Assembly: GCF_028993615.1 (NCBI RefSeq)
Contig: NZ_CP118632.1
Span: 1,426,001-1,490,000 of the forward strand
Direction of reading: 5' to 3'
Source of the DNA: Herbaspirillum sp. WKF16
GTDB lineage: Bacteria > Pseudomonadota > Gammaproteobacteria > Burkholderiales > Burkholderiaceae_D
DNA: 64,000 nt
The notes beneath the pieces are model-generated. The model did not search any database and had not been told where the DNA came from. It saw nothing but the letters and a program-made list of their open reading frames with translations. Below, piece by piece: positions 40,608-49,183 of the stretch. Made by a program: the position numbers and the translations under genes. Each line of letters opens with the position of its first letter. Within the stretch, counting starts at the first letter, position 1.

Positions 40608-42281
40608 TCAGTCCGAGGCGTTGAGCGAACCGAGCAGCCAGGTTTCGGCCATGTCGATCTGGTTGATCAGCATCAGGAAGGTCTCGTCGTTGATGCGCTG
40701 CTCGGCGCGCAGGTAGTGCACCTCCAGGCGCTCGGCGCGGATCGCCTCCAGCCGCAGCTCGCGCTCGAACTGCTTGAAGCGGTTGGCGGCGCGCTGGGTT
40801 TCCTCGGAATCGCTCTCGGCGTTCATGCGCATGCGGTAGGTCGCCAGCAGGCTGCCGCTGACTTCGGTCAGGAGCGCCAGGTCGGTCTCGTCGAGGCTGG
40901 CGCCGATGCGCTCCTGGGCGCCCTCGATGCTGCGCACCGCGGCTTCCGAGAGCCGCATGCGCGCGCTCATTTCTTCCGCGCGGCGACGCTTGACCTCGGC
41001 GTCCAGCTGCAGGTCCTTGAGCATCCACGGCAGCAGGAAGCTGCCGAACAGCAGCGAGCACACGATCACGCCGGTGGCCAGGAAGATCAGCAGGTCGCGC
41101 GCCGGGAAGGGCGTGTGTTCCTTCAGCAGCAGCGGGATCGACATCACGCCGGCCAGCGTGATCGCGCCGCGCACGCCCGAGAGCGCGGTGATGCTGATCA
41201 GGCGCAGGTCGAACTTGCGGTTGCGCCCGCTCTGGCCGCGCAGGGCCGAGGCGAAGCGGCGCATGCGCAGGTTGATCCAGACCCAGAAGAAGCGCAGCAC
41301 GATCAGCGCCGCCGTGATGGCCAGGATGTAGACGAACAGGTGCCACACCGGCACGTTGCCGGCCATCTTCGCATCGACGTGCGCCAGGCTGACGATGCCC
41401 GGCAGCTGCAGGCCCAGCAGCAGGAACGACATGCCGTTGAAGACGAACTCCATCATGGTCATGATGCTGCGGCCCTGCATGCGGGTGGCGGCCGATTCGC
41501 CGCCGGCGGTTTCGATGTAGGGCATCAGCATGCCGGCGGCGACCGCTGCCAGGATGCCCGACAGATCGAAATGCTCGGCGAAGATGTAGGCAGTGAAGGG
41601 GATCAGTATCAGCAGCACCACCTGGATGCCGGGCTCGTCGCCGGCCCATTCGATGATCTTGCGGCGGATCAGCCCGAAGCCCCAGGCCACGATCAGGCCC
41701 ACCGCGATGCCGCCCACCGAGATCAGCACGAAGGACAGGCTGGCGTCCACCAGCGAGAAGCTGCCGGTGATCACCGCGGCCAGGGCGAACTTGAAGGCCA
41801 CCAGGCCGGAGGCGTCGTTCATCAGCGCCTCGCCCTCCAGCACGTGCTGCATCGAGGCCGGCAGGCGGCCCTTGCCGATGATGGAGGACACCGCCACCGC
41901 GTCGGTGGGGGAGAGCACCGCGGCCAGCGCGAAGGCGGAAGGCAGCGAGATCACCGGGATCATCCAGTGGATGAAGTAGCCGACCCCGACCACGGTGAAC
42001 AGCACCAGCCCCAGCGCCAGCGCCAGGATGGGACGTGCCAGGCGGAAGAACTCGCGCTTGGGCATGCGCCAGCCGTCGGTAAACAGCAGCGGCGGGATGA
42101 ACAGCAGCAGGAACAGCTCGGGATCGAAGCTGATCTTCAGGCCGAACAGCGGCAGCGCCAGCACCGCGCCCAGCGCGATCTGGAACAGCGGCAGCGGCAG
42201 CTTGAAGGGCATCAGGCGCGCCACGACGCCGGAGACGGCAACGGCGAGCAGCAGGATGAGGACGGTGAAAACGATTTCCAT
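40608..42281 (-). CDS. CPA1-family Na+/H+ antiporter
   Basis: A 557-residue protein with about twelve membrane helices, exchanging sodium or potassium for protons. The conserved LSPTDAVAVSSI and GEALMNDASGLVAFK motifs contain the ion-binding aspartates of the NhaP/CPA1 family. SGVRGAITLAGVMSIPL is the later family motif. A cytoplasmic C-terminal region of about 130 residues, highly charged and helical (KRRRAEEMSARMRLSE and on), probably regulates activity. It supports pH and salt homeostasis. It seems monocistronic, with the terminator just beyond its 3' end. Confidence 0.93.
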   Translation of the reverse strand: MEIVFTVLILLLAVAVSGVVARLMPFKLPLPLFQIALGAVLALPLFGLKISFDPELFLLLFIPPLLFTDGWRMPKREFFRLARPILALALGLVLFTVVGVGYFIHWMIPVISLPSAFALAAVLSPTDAVAVSSIIGKGRLPASMQHVLEGEALMNDASGLVAFKFALAAVITGSFSLVDASLSFVLISVGGIAVGLIVAWGFGLIRRKIIEWAGDEPGIQVVLLILIPFTAYIFAEHFDLSGILAAVAAGMLMPYIETAGGESAATRMQGRSIMTMMEFVFNGMSFLLLGLQLPGIVSLAHVDAKMAGNVPVWHLFVYILAITAALIVLRFFWVWINLRMRRFASALRGQSGRNRKFDLRLISITALSGVRGAITLAGVMSIPLLLKEHTPFPARDLLIFLATGVIVCSLLFGSFLLPWMLKDLQLDAEVKRRRAEEMSARMRLSEAAVRSIEGAQERIGASLDETDLALLTEVSGSLLATYRMRMNAESDSEETQRAANRFKQFERELRLEAIRAERLEVHYLRAEQRINDETFLMLINQIDMAETWLLGSLNASD

Positions 42282-42516
42282 TGTTGCGGGTTCTGGTCTT
42301 TCTTGGCGTTCTTGTCGGCGTGCGGCGAAAGTGGGCCGGTTGTGACCGGCGCCATCGGCTGAAGTTGCAAGTATAGAAGACGCGGGCCGCCAGCAGATAT
42401 TGCAGCGGCGGAATAAAATGGCCGATCAGGTTTTCGCCCATCCGCCCGCGCGCGGCAGCGCATCTCATCCTCCCCCCTTCAATTCGTCCGCGCGGGCCAA
42501 CAACCAGGAGCATTCC

Positions 42517-43470
42517 ATGCAGCAACGCAAGCTTGGCAAATCCGACATCGCCGTGGCGCCGCTGGCCTTCGGCGGCAACGTCTTCGGCTGGAGCATCGAC
42601 GAGAAGACTTCCTTTTCCATCCTCGACAAGTTCGTCGAGTCCGGCCTGAACCTGATCGATACGGCCGACGTCTACTCGCGCTGGGTGCCGGGCAACCGGG
42701 GCGGCGAATCCGAGACCATCATCGGCAAGTGGCTGGCCCAGGGCGGCCGGCGCGACCGCGTGGTGATCGCCACCAAGGTCGGCAAGGACATGGGCGAGGG
42801 CCGCGTGGGCCTGAAGAAGGACTACATCCTGCGCGCCGTGGAGGATTCGCTGCGTCGCCTGCAGACCGACCATATCGACCTCTACCAGTCGCACGACGAC
42901 GACAAGTCCACGCCCTTCGAAGAGACGCTGGAGGCCTACGGCACGCTGGTGAAGCAGGGCAAGGTGCGCATCATCGGCGCCTCCAACTACGACGTGAAGC
43001 GCCTGGCCGAGGCGCGCGAGGCCGGCGAGAAGCTGGGCCTGCCGCTGTACCAGACGCTGCAGCCGGAGTACAGCCTGATCGAGCGCGCCGCGTTCGAGCG
43101 CGAGCTGGAGCCGTACTGCCTCGAGCACGGCGTGGGCGTGATCGGTTTCTATTCGCTGGCCAGCGGCTTCCTGAGCGGCAAGTACCGCTCCGAGGCCGAC
43201 CTCGGCAAGAGCGCCGCGCGCGGCGGCCGCGTCAAGGGCTACCTGAACGAACGCGGGCTGAAGATCCTCGCGGCGCTGGACGCCGTGTCGCAGCGACTGG
43301 AGAGCACCCAGGCGTCGGTCGCGCTGGCATGGCTGATCGCGCGTCCCAGCGTGACCGCGCCGATCGCCAGCGCGACCTCGCTGCAGCAGCTCGACGCGCT
43401 GGTGAAGGCGACTCAGTTGACGTTGTCGGCCGAGGATATTGCATTGCTGGACCAGGCCAGCGCTTACTGA
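42517..43470 (+). CDS. aldo/keto reductase
   Basis: A 317-residue NADPH-dependent aldo/keto reductase with a TIM-barrel fold. The catalytic tetrad is the aspartate and tyrosine in LIDTADVYSRW, the lysine in VIATKVGK and the histidine in LYQSHDDD. The C-terminal cofactor region TAPIASATSLQQLDAL is present. The ATG has a CAGGAG site. The physiological aldehyde or ketone is unknown. A REP-like inverted pair and a terminator follow. Confidence 0.92.
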   Translation: MQQRKLGKSDIAVAPLAFGGNVFGWSIDEKTSFSILDKFVESGLNLIDTADVYSRWVPGNRGGESETIIGKWLAQGGRRDRVVIATKVGKDMGEGRVGLKKDYILRAVEDSLRRLQTDHIDLYQSHDDDKSTPFEETLEAYGTLVKQGKVRIIGASNYDVKRLAEAREAGEKLGLPLYQTLQPEYSLIERAAFERELEPYCLEHGVGVIGFYSLASGFLSGKYRSEADLGKSAARGGRVKGYLNERGLKILAALDAVSQRLESTQASVALAWLIARPSVTAPIASATSLQQLDALVKATQLTLSAEDIALLDQASAY

Positions 43471-43490
43471 TATTCCTCAGTGCGCGACGA

Positions 43491-43580
43491 ACGACGCTGG
43501 GCCCCTGCTTTCGCAGGGGCGACGCCGGTGGAAATGCGATCAGCCTGTCGTTCCTGCGAAAGCAGGAACCCAGTGTCGTT
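43491..43580. repeat. REP-like inverted pair (REPIN)
   Basis: Two copies of the same hairpin lie head to head: CCCCTGCTTTCGCAGGGG (43502-43519) and TTCCTGCGAAAGCAGGAA (43551-43568). The flanks match in inverse orientation (ACGACGCTGGG at 43491-43501 against CCCAGTGTCGTT at 43570-43581). The GCGAAAGC core with outer CCAGTGTCGT is a pattern of dispersed REP sequences in many GC-rich proteobacteria. Confidence 0.75.
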
Positions 43581-43620
43581 CAGTCTCCGAGCGCATCGCC
43601 GCGGCCATCACCCTGCCATA

Positions 43621-43649
43621 AAAAATGCCGGCATCGCGCCGGCATTTTT
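43621..43649. terminator. bidirectional terminator
   Basis: AAAAATGCCGGC (43621-43632) pairs with GCCGGCATTTTT (43638-43649), a 12-bp stem with A and T runs on the two sides. It separates the aldo/keto reductase gene from the convergent MFS gene. Confidence 0.9.
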
Positions 43650-43668
43650 CATGGGGAAGGGTAAGCGC

Positions 43669-44943
43669 TTATCTGGCGGCGCGCGCCAGGTAGCGCGCGC
43701 GCCATGGTTTCAACACCAGCAGCGCCAGGCAGGCGGCCAGGATGTCGAGCGTGATGGCGGTGCCGAACACCGGATGCCAGCTGCCGGTCTTCTCGTGCAT
43801 CATCGCCGCCAGCGGGCCGCCGAAGATGGAGCCGATGCCCTGCGAGATGTACAGCCAGCCGTAGTTGGCGGTGGCGTTGCGGGTGCCGAAGGTGTCGGTC
43901 AGGGTCGAGGGGAACAGCGAGAAGATCTCGCCCCAGCCGAAGAACACCACGCCCGAGAGCAGCACGAACAGCACCGCGTTGTCGCGCGTGGCCAGCCACA
44001 GCGCCATGGCCACGCCTTCCAGCGCGAAGGCCACGAACATGGTGTTCTCGCGGCCCCAGCGGTCCGAGACCCAGCCGAAGAAGGGACGCGTCAGGCCGTT
44101 GGTCAGGCGGTCGATGGTCAGCGCCAGCGGCAGCGCGGCCAGGCCGAACACCATCACGTTGGCCACGCCGAAGTCGCGCGCGAAGGTGGCCATCTGCGAG
44201 GTCACCATCAGGCCCGAGGTGGACATCATGGTCATCATCACGAACATCAGCCAGAACAGCGGCGTGCGCAGCATCTGGCGCGGCGCCAGGTCGTGCGCGC
44301 TGGCGGCGATGGCCGGCGCCGGCATGGCGGCGGTTTGCCCGGCGTCGGGCGAGCGCAGCGCCTGGGCGGCGATTACGCCGACCACGGCGAACAGCAGGCC
44401 GAATTGCCAGAACGTGGTCTCCAGGCCGGAGGCGGCCAGCGAGCTGGCGATCGGGAAGGTGGTGAGGATCGCGCCCATGCCGTAGCCGGCCGCCACCATG
44501 CCCACGGCAAAGCCGCGGCGGTCCGGGAACCAGCGCACCATCTGGCCCACCACGCCGACATACACGATGCCGGTGCCCAGGCCGCCGACCAGGCCGTAGG
44601 CCAGGTAGAACATGCCGATGCTGGAGACCTGCGAGGCCAGGATCCACGACAGGCCGGACATGAAGGTGCCGATGGCGATCAGGCGGCGCGCGCCGAAGCG
44701 CTCGATCAGGCTGCCCTGGAACGGCGAGAAGAAGGTCTGCAGCACGATCAGCATCGAGAAGGTGATTTGCAATTCGGACAGCGGCACGCCCAGCTTGGCG
44801 GTCAGCGGCTTGGTGAACAGCGTCCAGACATACTGCGGGCTGGAGATCGCCATCATGCAGACGAGTCCGATGAACAGCTGGAACCAGCGGTTGCGCAGCA
44901 GGCCGTGCGCGCTGGCCGGGGCGGTTTGGGTGAGGGTGCTCAT
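43669..44943 (-). CDS. oxalate/formate antiporter-like MFS transporter
   Basis: A 424-residue major facilitator with twelve predicted helices. QFTFSMLI-like QITFSMLIVLQTFFSPFQGSL, GLVGGLGTGIVYVGVVGQMVRWFPDRRGFAVG and GGVVFFGWGEIF-like SGVVFFGWGEIFSLFP are the OxlT-type motifs. OxlT exchanges oxalate for formate; related proteins carry other carboxylates. No oxalyl-CoA decarboxylase or formyl transferase genes adjoin it, so the substrate is uncertain. The ATG at 44943 has GGAGAAACG upstream. A GntR regulator is encoded just upstream on the same strand and a palindromic operator candidate lies between. Confidence 0.9.
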   Translation of the reverse strand: MSTLTQTAPASAHGLLRNRWFQLFIGLVCMMAISSPQYVWTLFTKPLTAKLGVPLSELQITFSMLIVLQTFFSPFQGSLIERFGARRLIAIGTFMSGLSWILASQVSSIGMFYLAYGLVGGLGTGIVYVGVVGQMVRWFPDRRGFAVGMVAAGYGMGAILTTFPIASSLAASGLETTFWQFGLLFAVVGVIAAQALRSPDAGQTAAMPAPAIAASAHDLAPRQMLRTPLFWLMFVMMTMMSTSGLMVTSQMATFARDFGVANVMVFGLAALPLALTIDRLTNGLTRPFFGWVSDRWGRENTMFVAFALEGVAMALWLATRDNAVLFVLLSGVVFFGWGEIFSLFPSTLTDTFGTRNATANYGWLYISQGIGSIFGGPLAAMMHEKTGSWHPVFGTAITLDILAACLALLVLKPWRARYLARAAR

Positions 44944-45011
44944 GAGGCGTTTCTCCTGGTTCGGGATCCGGATGGCAGGGCTTGGGCGATGGCGCCGGGC
45001 CGGTCGCATGA

Positions 45012-45029
45012 ATTTATGCATACATAAAT
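45012..45029. promoter_or_regulatory. GntR-type operator candidate upstream of the MFS gene
   Basis: ATTTATG - CATA - CATAAAT is a 7-bp inverted repeat with a four-base centre, 69 bases before the MFS start. The ATGCATACAT core resembles the TGTATACA-centred sites of FCD-type GntR regulators, one of which is encoded at 45161. Confidence 0.55.
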
Positions 45030-45160
45030 CCTGTGCAAGCAAAAGCAGGTTTCATGCCATTGGAGAAAAGCCGGCCGGACGGACAAGCGATGGCAGCCCG
45101 GCGAGGGCGAAGACGCGAGGGGCAGAGGGGCCGGGGCGGATGCGTCCCGGGCCGGAGATG

Positions 45161-45940
45161 TCAGCCGAAGCGTTTGCGGCGCGCCGACATGGCCGCTTGG
45201 GCAGGCGCGGCTTGCGCCGCGGTGGTGCGCACCTGTTCCAGGCGCTCGATGGTGAGGCGTTCGACCACCGCGTGGCTGTCCTCGATGTGGCGGGCGATCA
45301 GCCCGGCGGCCTGCCCGGCGTCGGAGCGGGCGATGGCGTCGAGGATGGCGGCGTGCTCGTCATAGGTGTCGGCGATGCAGTCGCCGTAGGCGAAGTCGAG
45401 CCGGCGCATGATGCGCAGCTGATCGGTGAGCTGCCGGTATACCGCATCGGTTTCGGGATTGCCGGCGGCCGTCACCAGCGCGCAATGGAAGCGCTCGTCG
45501 AGCGCCGCCACCGCCAGTCCGTCGTCCAGGCGCTTGCCGGGCTTGACCTGCCAGGCCGCGCCCAGCTCCCTGACCAGCGCGCGGCGCGCGGCGGCGCTCA
45601 CGCGCGGCGAGCACAGCTTGCCCACCGCGTGCAGCTCGATCATCTCGCGCAGCTCGTACAGCGACGCGAAGCGCGCCAGGTCGATCGGCACCACCTCCCA
45701 GCCGTTGCGGAAATGGCCGCGCACCAGTCCTTCGCTCTGCAGCCGCATCAGCGCCTCGCGCACCGGCGTGCGCGAGACCTGCAGCCGCTCGGCCACGTCG
45801 TTCTCGGCGAAGCGGTCGCCGGGCAGCAGGCGGAAGGCATAGATGTCGTCGCGCAGGCTGGCGTAGACGGTATCGGTCAGCTTGCCGGCGGGGCGGATGT
45901 CGACGGCGGGAGGCATGGCGCTTGGCTTCATGGATGGCAT
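45161..45940 (-). CDS. FCD-domain GntR regulator
   Basis: A regulator of about 259 residues. The DNA-binding domain includes LRDDIYAFRLLPGDRFAEND and RLQVSRTPVREALMRLQSEGLV; the FCD domain has DERFHCALVTAAGNPETD and YDEHAAILDAIARSDAGQAA with family histidines, and ends with a basic SARRKRFG. The start is uncertain: ATGs at 45940, 45931 and 45979 are possible and none has a strong ribosome site. It sits upstream of the MFS gene on the same strand and most likely represses it until a carboxylate is present. Confidence 0.88.
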   Translation of the reverse strand: MPSMKPSAMPPAVDIRPAGKLTDTVYASLRDDIYAFRLLPGDRFAENDVAERLQVSRTPVREALMRLQSEGLVRGHFRNGWEVVPIDLARFASLYELREMIELHAVGKLCSPRVSAAARRALVRELGAAWQVKPGKRLDDGLAVAALDERFHCALVTAAGNPETDAVYRQLTDQLRIMRRLDFAYGDCIADTYDEHAAILDAIARSDAGQAAGLIARHIEDSHAVVERLTIERLEQVRTTAAQAAPAQAAMSARRKRFG

Positions 45941-46095
45941 GGATGCGCCGCGCGCAGGATCGCTCGCGGCGCCGTCCATGGTAGCGCATGCGCCGGCGGG
46001 ATGAACAGCGCCCGCCGGCGCACGCTCTCCCGCACTGCAGCAGGGATTCCCGCCGCTTGACACTTCCCTGCCGGGTACCTATCCTCCACAGCCAT

Positions 46096-46106
46096 TGGTC
46101 TTACCT
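46096..46106. promoter_or_regulatory. GntR-type half-palindrome before the FadR-like gene
   Basis: TGGTCTTACCT, within ATTGGTCTTACCTTT, resembles the TGGT-N3-ACCA operators of FadR-type regulators with one end imperfect. It is 82 bases before the FadR-like start and could be an autoregulatory site. Confidence 0.4.
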
Positions 46107-46187
46107 TTCCCGGCGCGGCCGGCGGCCAGCAAGACATTGCCTGCATGGCAATGATTCATCCGACCCTTAGGCACTCATCCCGACAGC

Positions 46188-46907
46188 ATGTCTTTTGATC
46201 CCATCGTCCAGAAGTCCATTTCCGAGCAAGTCGCCCAGCGCTTGCTGACCATGATCCGCAGCGGCCTTCTCAAGCCGGATCAGCAGCTGCCCCCCGAGCG
46301 CGAGCTGGCGGCCATGCTGGGCGTGGGTCGGCCGGCGGTGCGCGAGGCCATCCGCGGCCTGGCGCTGCTGGGCCTGCTGCGCATCCGCCAGGGCGAGGGC
46401 ACCTTCGTCAGCTCGCTGGAGACGCGCGAGCTGCTGGAACCGCTGGAGATGATCATCGACCTGAACGCCGGCACGCTGGAGGCGCTGTTCGACGCGCGCC
46501 TGATCATCGAGACCGGCGTGGCCGCGCTGGCCGCCACCCACATCGCCGATGCCGAGCTCAACCGGCTGGTGGCCAACGTGGAAGACGAGGCGCGCCTGTT
46601 GTCCGACCCGGCCGCCTTCGCCGCGGCCGACGTCGAGTTCCACGAGGCCATCATCGAGGCCTGCGACAATCCGTTCCTGCAAAGCATCGCCGGCAGCCTG
46701 TACATGCTGGGCAAGAAGAGCCGCACCATCACCTCGCGCATCCCGGCCACGCTGGAGCGCAGCCTGCAAGATCACCGCGAGATCCTGGACGCGCTCAAGG
46801 CGCGCGATCCGCAGAAGGCCTCCGACGCCATGCGCAACCACCTGCTGCACGTGCGCGACGCTTATCGCGGCGCGGCCGGCAGCAAGGACGAGTCGGTGCA
46901 CGACTGA
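46188..46907 (+). CDS. FadR-type GntR regulator
   Basis: A 239-residue FCD-domain regulator. The winged helix at about residues 8-76 includes LPPERELAAMLGVGRPAVREAIRGLALLGLLRIRQGEGTFV. The FCD domain follows with DVEFHEAIIEACDNPFLQSI and LQDHREILDALKARDPQKASDAMRNHL, which contain the family histidines and aspartate. It is divergent from the other GntR gene and lies 212 bases before an SDR gene in the same direction, so it probably controls that dehydrogenase. Confidence 0.9.
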   Translation: MSFDPIVQKSISEQVAQRLLTMIRSGLLKPDQQLPPERELAAMLGVGRPAVREAIRGLALLGLLRIRQGEGTFVSSLETRELLEPLEMIIDLNAGTLEALFDARLIIETGVAALAATHIADAELNRLVANVEDEARLLSDPAAFAAADVEFHEAIIEACDNPFLQSIAGSLYMLGKKSRTITSRIPATLERSLQDHREILDALKARDPQKASDAMRNHLLHVRDAYRGAAGSKDESVHD

Positions 46908-47119
46908 GCAATCCCGAAGCGCCGCCGTTGCCGCCGGACCTGCGCCGGCGGCTTTCCACAACGGCGGCGCGGCAGCACCTTCGCCGCGCCCCGCGCCGGC
47001 GACGCCCGATACAGGCAAGCAGAACAAGCGATACCGGCAGGGCCCAGGGCGCCCATTCCACAAGCCGGAGCATGAACGATCAACCCCCCGTTTGCGTTTC
47101 ATATTCACAGGAGAACAGC

Positions 47120-47881
47120 ATGCTAGACCTGGCTGGAAAAGTCGTCTTCATCAGCGGTGCGAGCACCGGCATCGGCGCGGCCGCCGCGCGCGCCTTCGGC
47201 GCCCGCGGCGCGCACGTCGTGGTCCACTACAACAGTTCGGCCAAGGAGGCCGAGCTGGTCGCCGCCGACGTGCGCGAGACCGGCAGCAAAGCCATCACCA
47301 TCGGCGCCGACGTGCGCGACAGCAATGCCATCAACAAGGCGGTGGCCAGCGCGGTCGAGCAGCTCGGCCGCATCGACGTGCTGATCAACAACGCCGGCAG
47401 CCTGGTCAAGCGCGAGCCGCTGGAGAAGGTCACCGACGAACTGTTCGACGACATCATCGCCATCAATTCGCGTTCGGTGGTGGCCTTCACGCGCGCCGTG
47501 ATCCCCATCATGCGCAAGCAGGGCGGCGGCAACATCATCAACGTCACCTCGGTGGCGGCGCGCCACGGCGGCGGCCCCGGCGCGCTGATCTACGCGGCCT
47601 CCAAGGGCTTCGTGAGCACCATCACGCGCGGCATGGCCAAGGAGCTGGTGGTCGACAAGATCCGCGTCAACGCGGTGGCGCCGGGCGTGATCGTGACCCC
47701 CTTCCACGACCGCTTCTCCACTGCCGAGCAGATGGAAGGCTTCCGCAAATCCATCCCGATGGGCCGCGTCGGCGAGCCCGACGAATGCAGCGGCGCCTTC
47801 CTCTACCTGGCCTCGGATCAGATGTCGGGCTACGTGACGGGACAGATCATCGAGGTCAACGGCGGGCAGTACATGCCGTGA
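47120..47881 (+). CDS. short-chain dehydrogenase/reductase
   Basis: A 253-residue classical SDR. GASTGIG (13-19) binds the cofactor, NNAG (90-93) is the structural motif, and S144, Y158 and K162 form the catalytic set in NVTSVAA and YAASKG. It probably uses NAD(P) to oxidise or reduce a sugar, polyol or 3-oxoacid; the closest themes are glucose dehydrogenase and 3-oxoacyl-ACP reductase types. The ATG has an AGGAGAAC site. It follows a FadR-type gene and ends in a strong terminator. The 212 bases before it show no gene. Confidence 0.92.
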   Translation: MLDLAGKVVFISGASTGIGAAAARAFGARGAHVVVHYNSSAKEAELVAADVRETGSKAITIGADVRDSNAINKAVASAVEQLGRIDVLINNAGSLVKREPLEKVTDELFDDIIAINSRSVVAFTRAVIPIMRKQGGGNIINVTSVAARHGGGPGALIYAASKGFVSTITRGMAKELVVDKIRVNAVAPGVIVTPFHDRFSTAEQMEGFRKSIPMGRVGEPDECSGAFLYLASDQMSGYVTGQIIEVNGGQYMP

Positions 47882-47900
47882 CCCGGATCGCCGCAGGAAG

Positions 47901-47928
47901 AAAGCCGCCCCCGGGCGGCTTTTTTTTC
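47901..47928 (+). terminator. rho-independent terminator
   Basis: GCCGCC (47904-47909) pairs with GGCGGC (47914-47919), with AAA before and eight T residues after. It ends the SDR transcript. Confidence 0.88.
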
Positions 47929-47961
47929 GCATGTGGCATGTCCTTTGCTCACCATGCCGGC

Positions 47962-49155
47962 ATGATGCCGTTTATTCCAGACGTCCGCGCCGGCGCCGGC
48001 AGCGATTCCGATCCGCTGCGGGACAAGCTCACCCTGCTGCTGGACTCCACCGGCGAAGGCATCTACGGCATCGACCTCGACGGCCGCTGCACCTTCATCA
48101 ACCGCGCCGGCGCCGACATGCTTGGCTATCGCGTGGAGCAGGTGCTGGGCAAGAACATGCATGAGCTTGCCCATCACAGCCATGAGCATGGCGATCACTA
48201 TCCGGAGGAGGAATGCCCGATCCTGAAGGCCTTCCGCAAGGGCGAGTCGTGCCGGGTCGACCAGGAAGTGTTCTGGCGCGCCGACGGCAGTTTCTTCCCG
48301 GTGGAATACTCGTCGCACCAGATCGTCGACGGCGGCCAGGTGCGCGGGGCGGTGATCACCTTCAGCGATATTTCCAAGCGGCGCCAGGCCGAGGAACAGT
48401 TGCAGCGCGCCAAGGCAGAGCTGGAGCTGCGCGTGGCCGAGCGCACGCGCGAGCTGTCGGCGGCGCTGAAGCAGGTGCGCGAGCTGTCGGCGCACGCGCA
48501 CTCGGTGCGCGAGGACGAGCGCACCCGCATCGCGCGCGAGATCCACGACGAGCTGGGCAGCCTGCTGGTGGCGCTGAAGCTGGACGTGAACTGGATGGTC
48601 AAGCGCGTCGACGACCGCGAGCCGGTGGCGCGCAAGTGCGCCGCGATGAACCGGATGATCGAGACGGCAGTGGACAACGTGGGGCGCATCATCACCGACC
48701 TGCGCCCCAGCATCCTCGACCACCAGGGCCTGATCGCGGCGCTGGAGTGGCAGGTGCAGGAGTTCTCCGAGGCTACCGAATTGCCCTGCGAGGTGGAGTT
48801 CGACATCGCGCCGGCGGCCTTCGTGCCGGACGGCGCCAAGGCCACGGCGGCCTTCCGCATCTTCCAGGAAATGCTCTCCAACGTGGCGCGCCATGCGCAG
48901 GCCAGCGCGGTGCGCATCGCGGTGCGCCTGACGCCCGCGGAGCTGGTGATGGAGGTGGAAGACAACGGCGTGGGCGCGGCGCGCGGCGCGCTGGAGGCAA
49001 CCACTTCCTACGGCGTGATGGGCATGCGCGAGCGCGCGCTGCACTTCGGTGGCGCATTGAGCATCGCTGGTGCGCGCCCTGCGCCATTTGCACCAGATGA
49101 TGGCGCGCCGGGCACGCTGGTATGCCTGCGCCTGCCGTTGATCCACCGCAACTGA
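47962..49155 (+). CDS. PAS sensor histidine kinase, NarX/DegS type
   Basis: A 397-residue kinase without membrane helices, so it should be cytoplasmic. A PAS domain spans about residues 20-140, a coiled linker about 140-182, then the HisKA_3 dimerisation domain with phosphoacceptor H195 in REIHDELGSLL, and a HATPase domain (EMLSNVARHAQAS, VEDNGVGAARG, GVMGMRERAL). The PAS domain carries a histidine/cysteine-rich loop, HHSHEHGDHYPEEECPI at about 71-87, followed by C97. That motif recurs in a PAS subfamily and could bind metal or a cofactor. The start may be 47938. The response regulator gene follows 28 bases later. Confidence 0.88.
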   Translation: MMPFIPDVRAGAGSDSDPLRDKLTLLLDSTGEGIYGIDLDGRCTFINRAGADMLGYRVEQVLGKNMHELAHHSHEHGDHYPEEECPILKAFRKGESCRVDQEVFWRADGSFFPVEYSSHQIVDGGQVRGAVITFSDISKRRQAEEQLQRAKAELELRVAERTRELSAALKQVRELSAHAHSVREDERTRIAREIHDELGSLLVALKLDVNWMVKRVDDREPVARKCAAMNRMIETAVDNVGRIITDLRPSILDHQGLIAALEWQVQEFSEATELPCEVEFDIAPAAFVPDGAKATAAFRIFQEMLSNVARHAQASAVRIAVRLTPAELVMEVEDNGVGAARGALEATTSYGVMGMRERALHFGGALSIAGARPAPFAPDDGAPGTLVCLRLPLIHRN

Positions 49156-49183
49156 TGCCACACGGACAAGAAAGCGGACCCCG

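Noticed and set aside
46549..49155. A single 868-codon open frame covering the SDR gene region and the kinase
   Set aside because: Only its last 397 codons (from about 47962) have kinase features; the first half is an out-of-frame shadow of the FadR-like and SDR genes and reads through a strong terminator.
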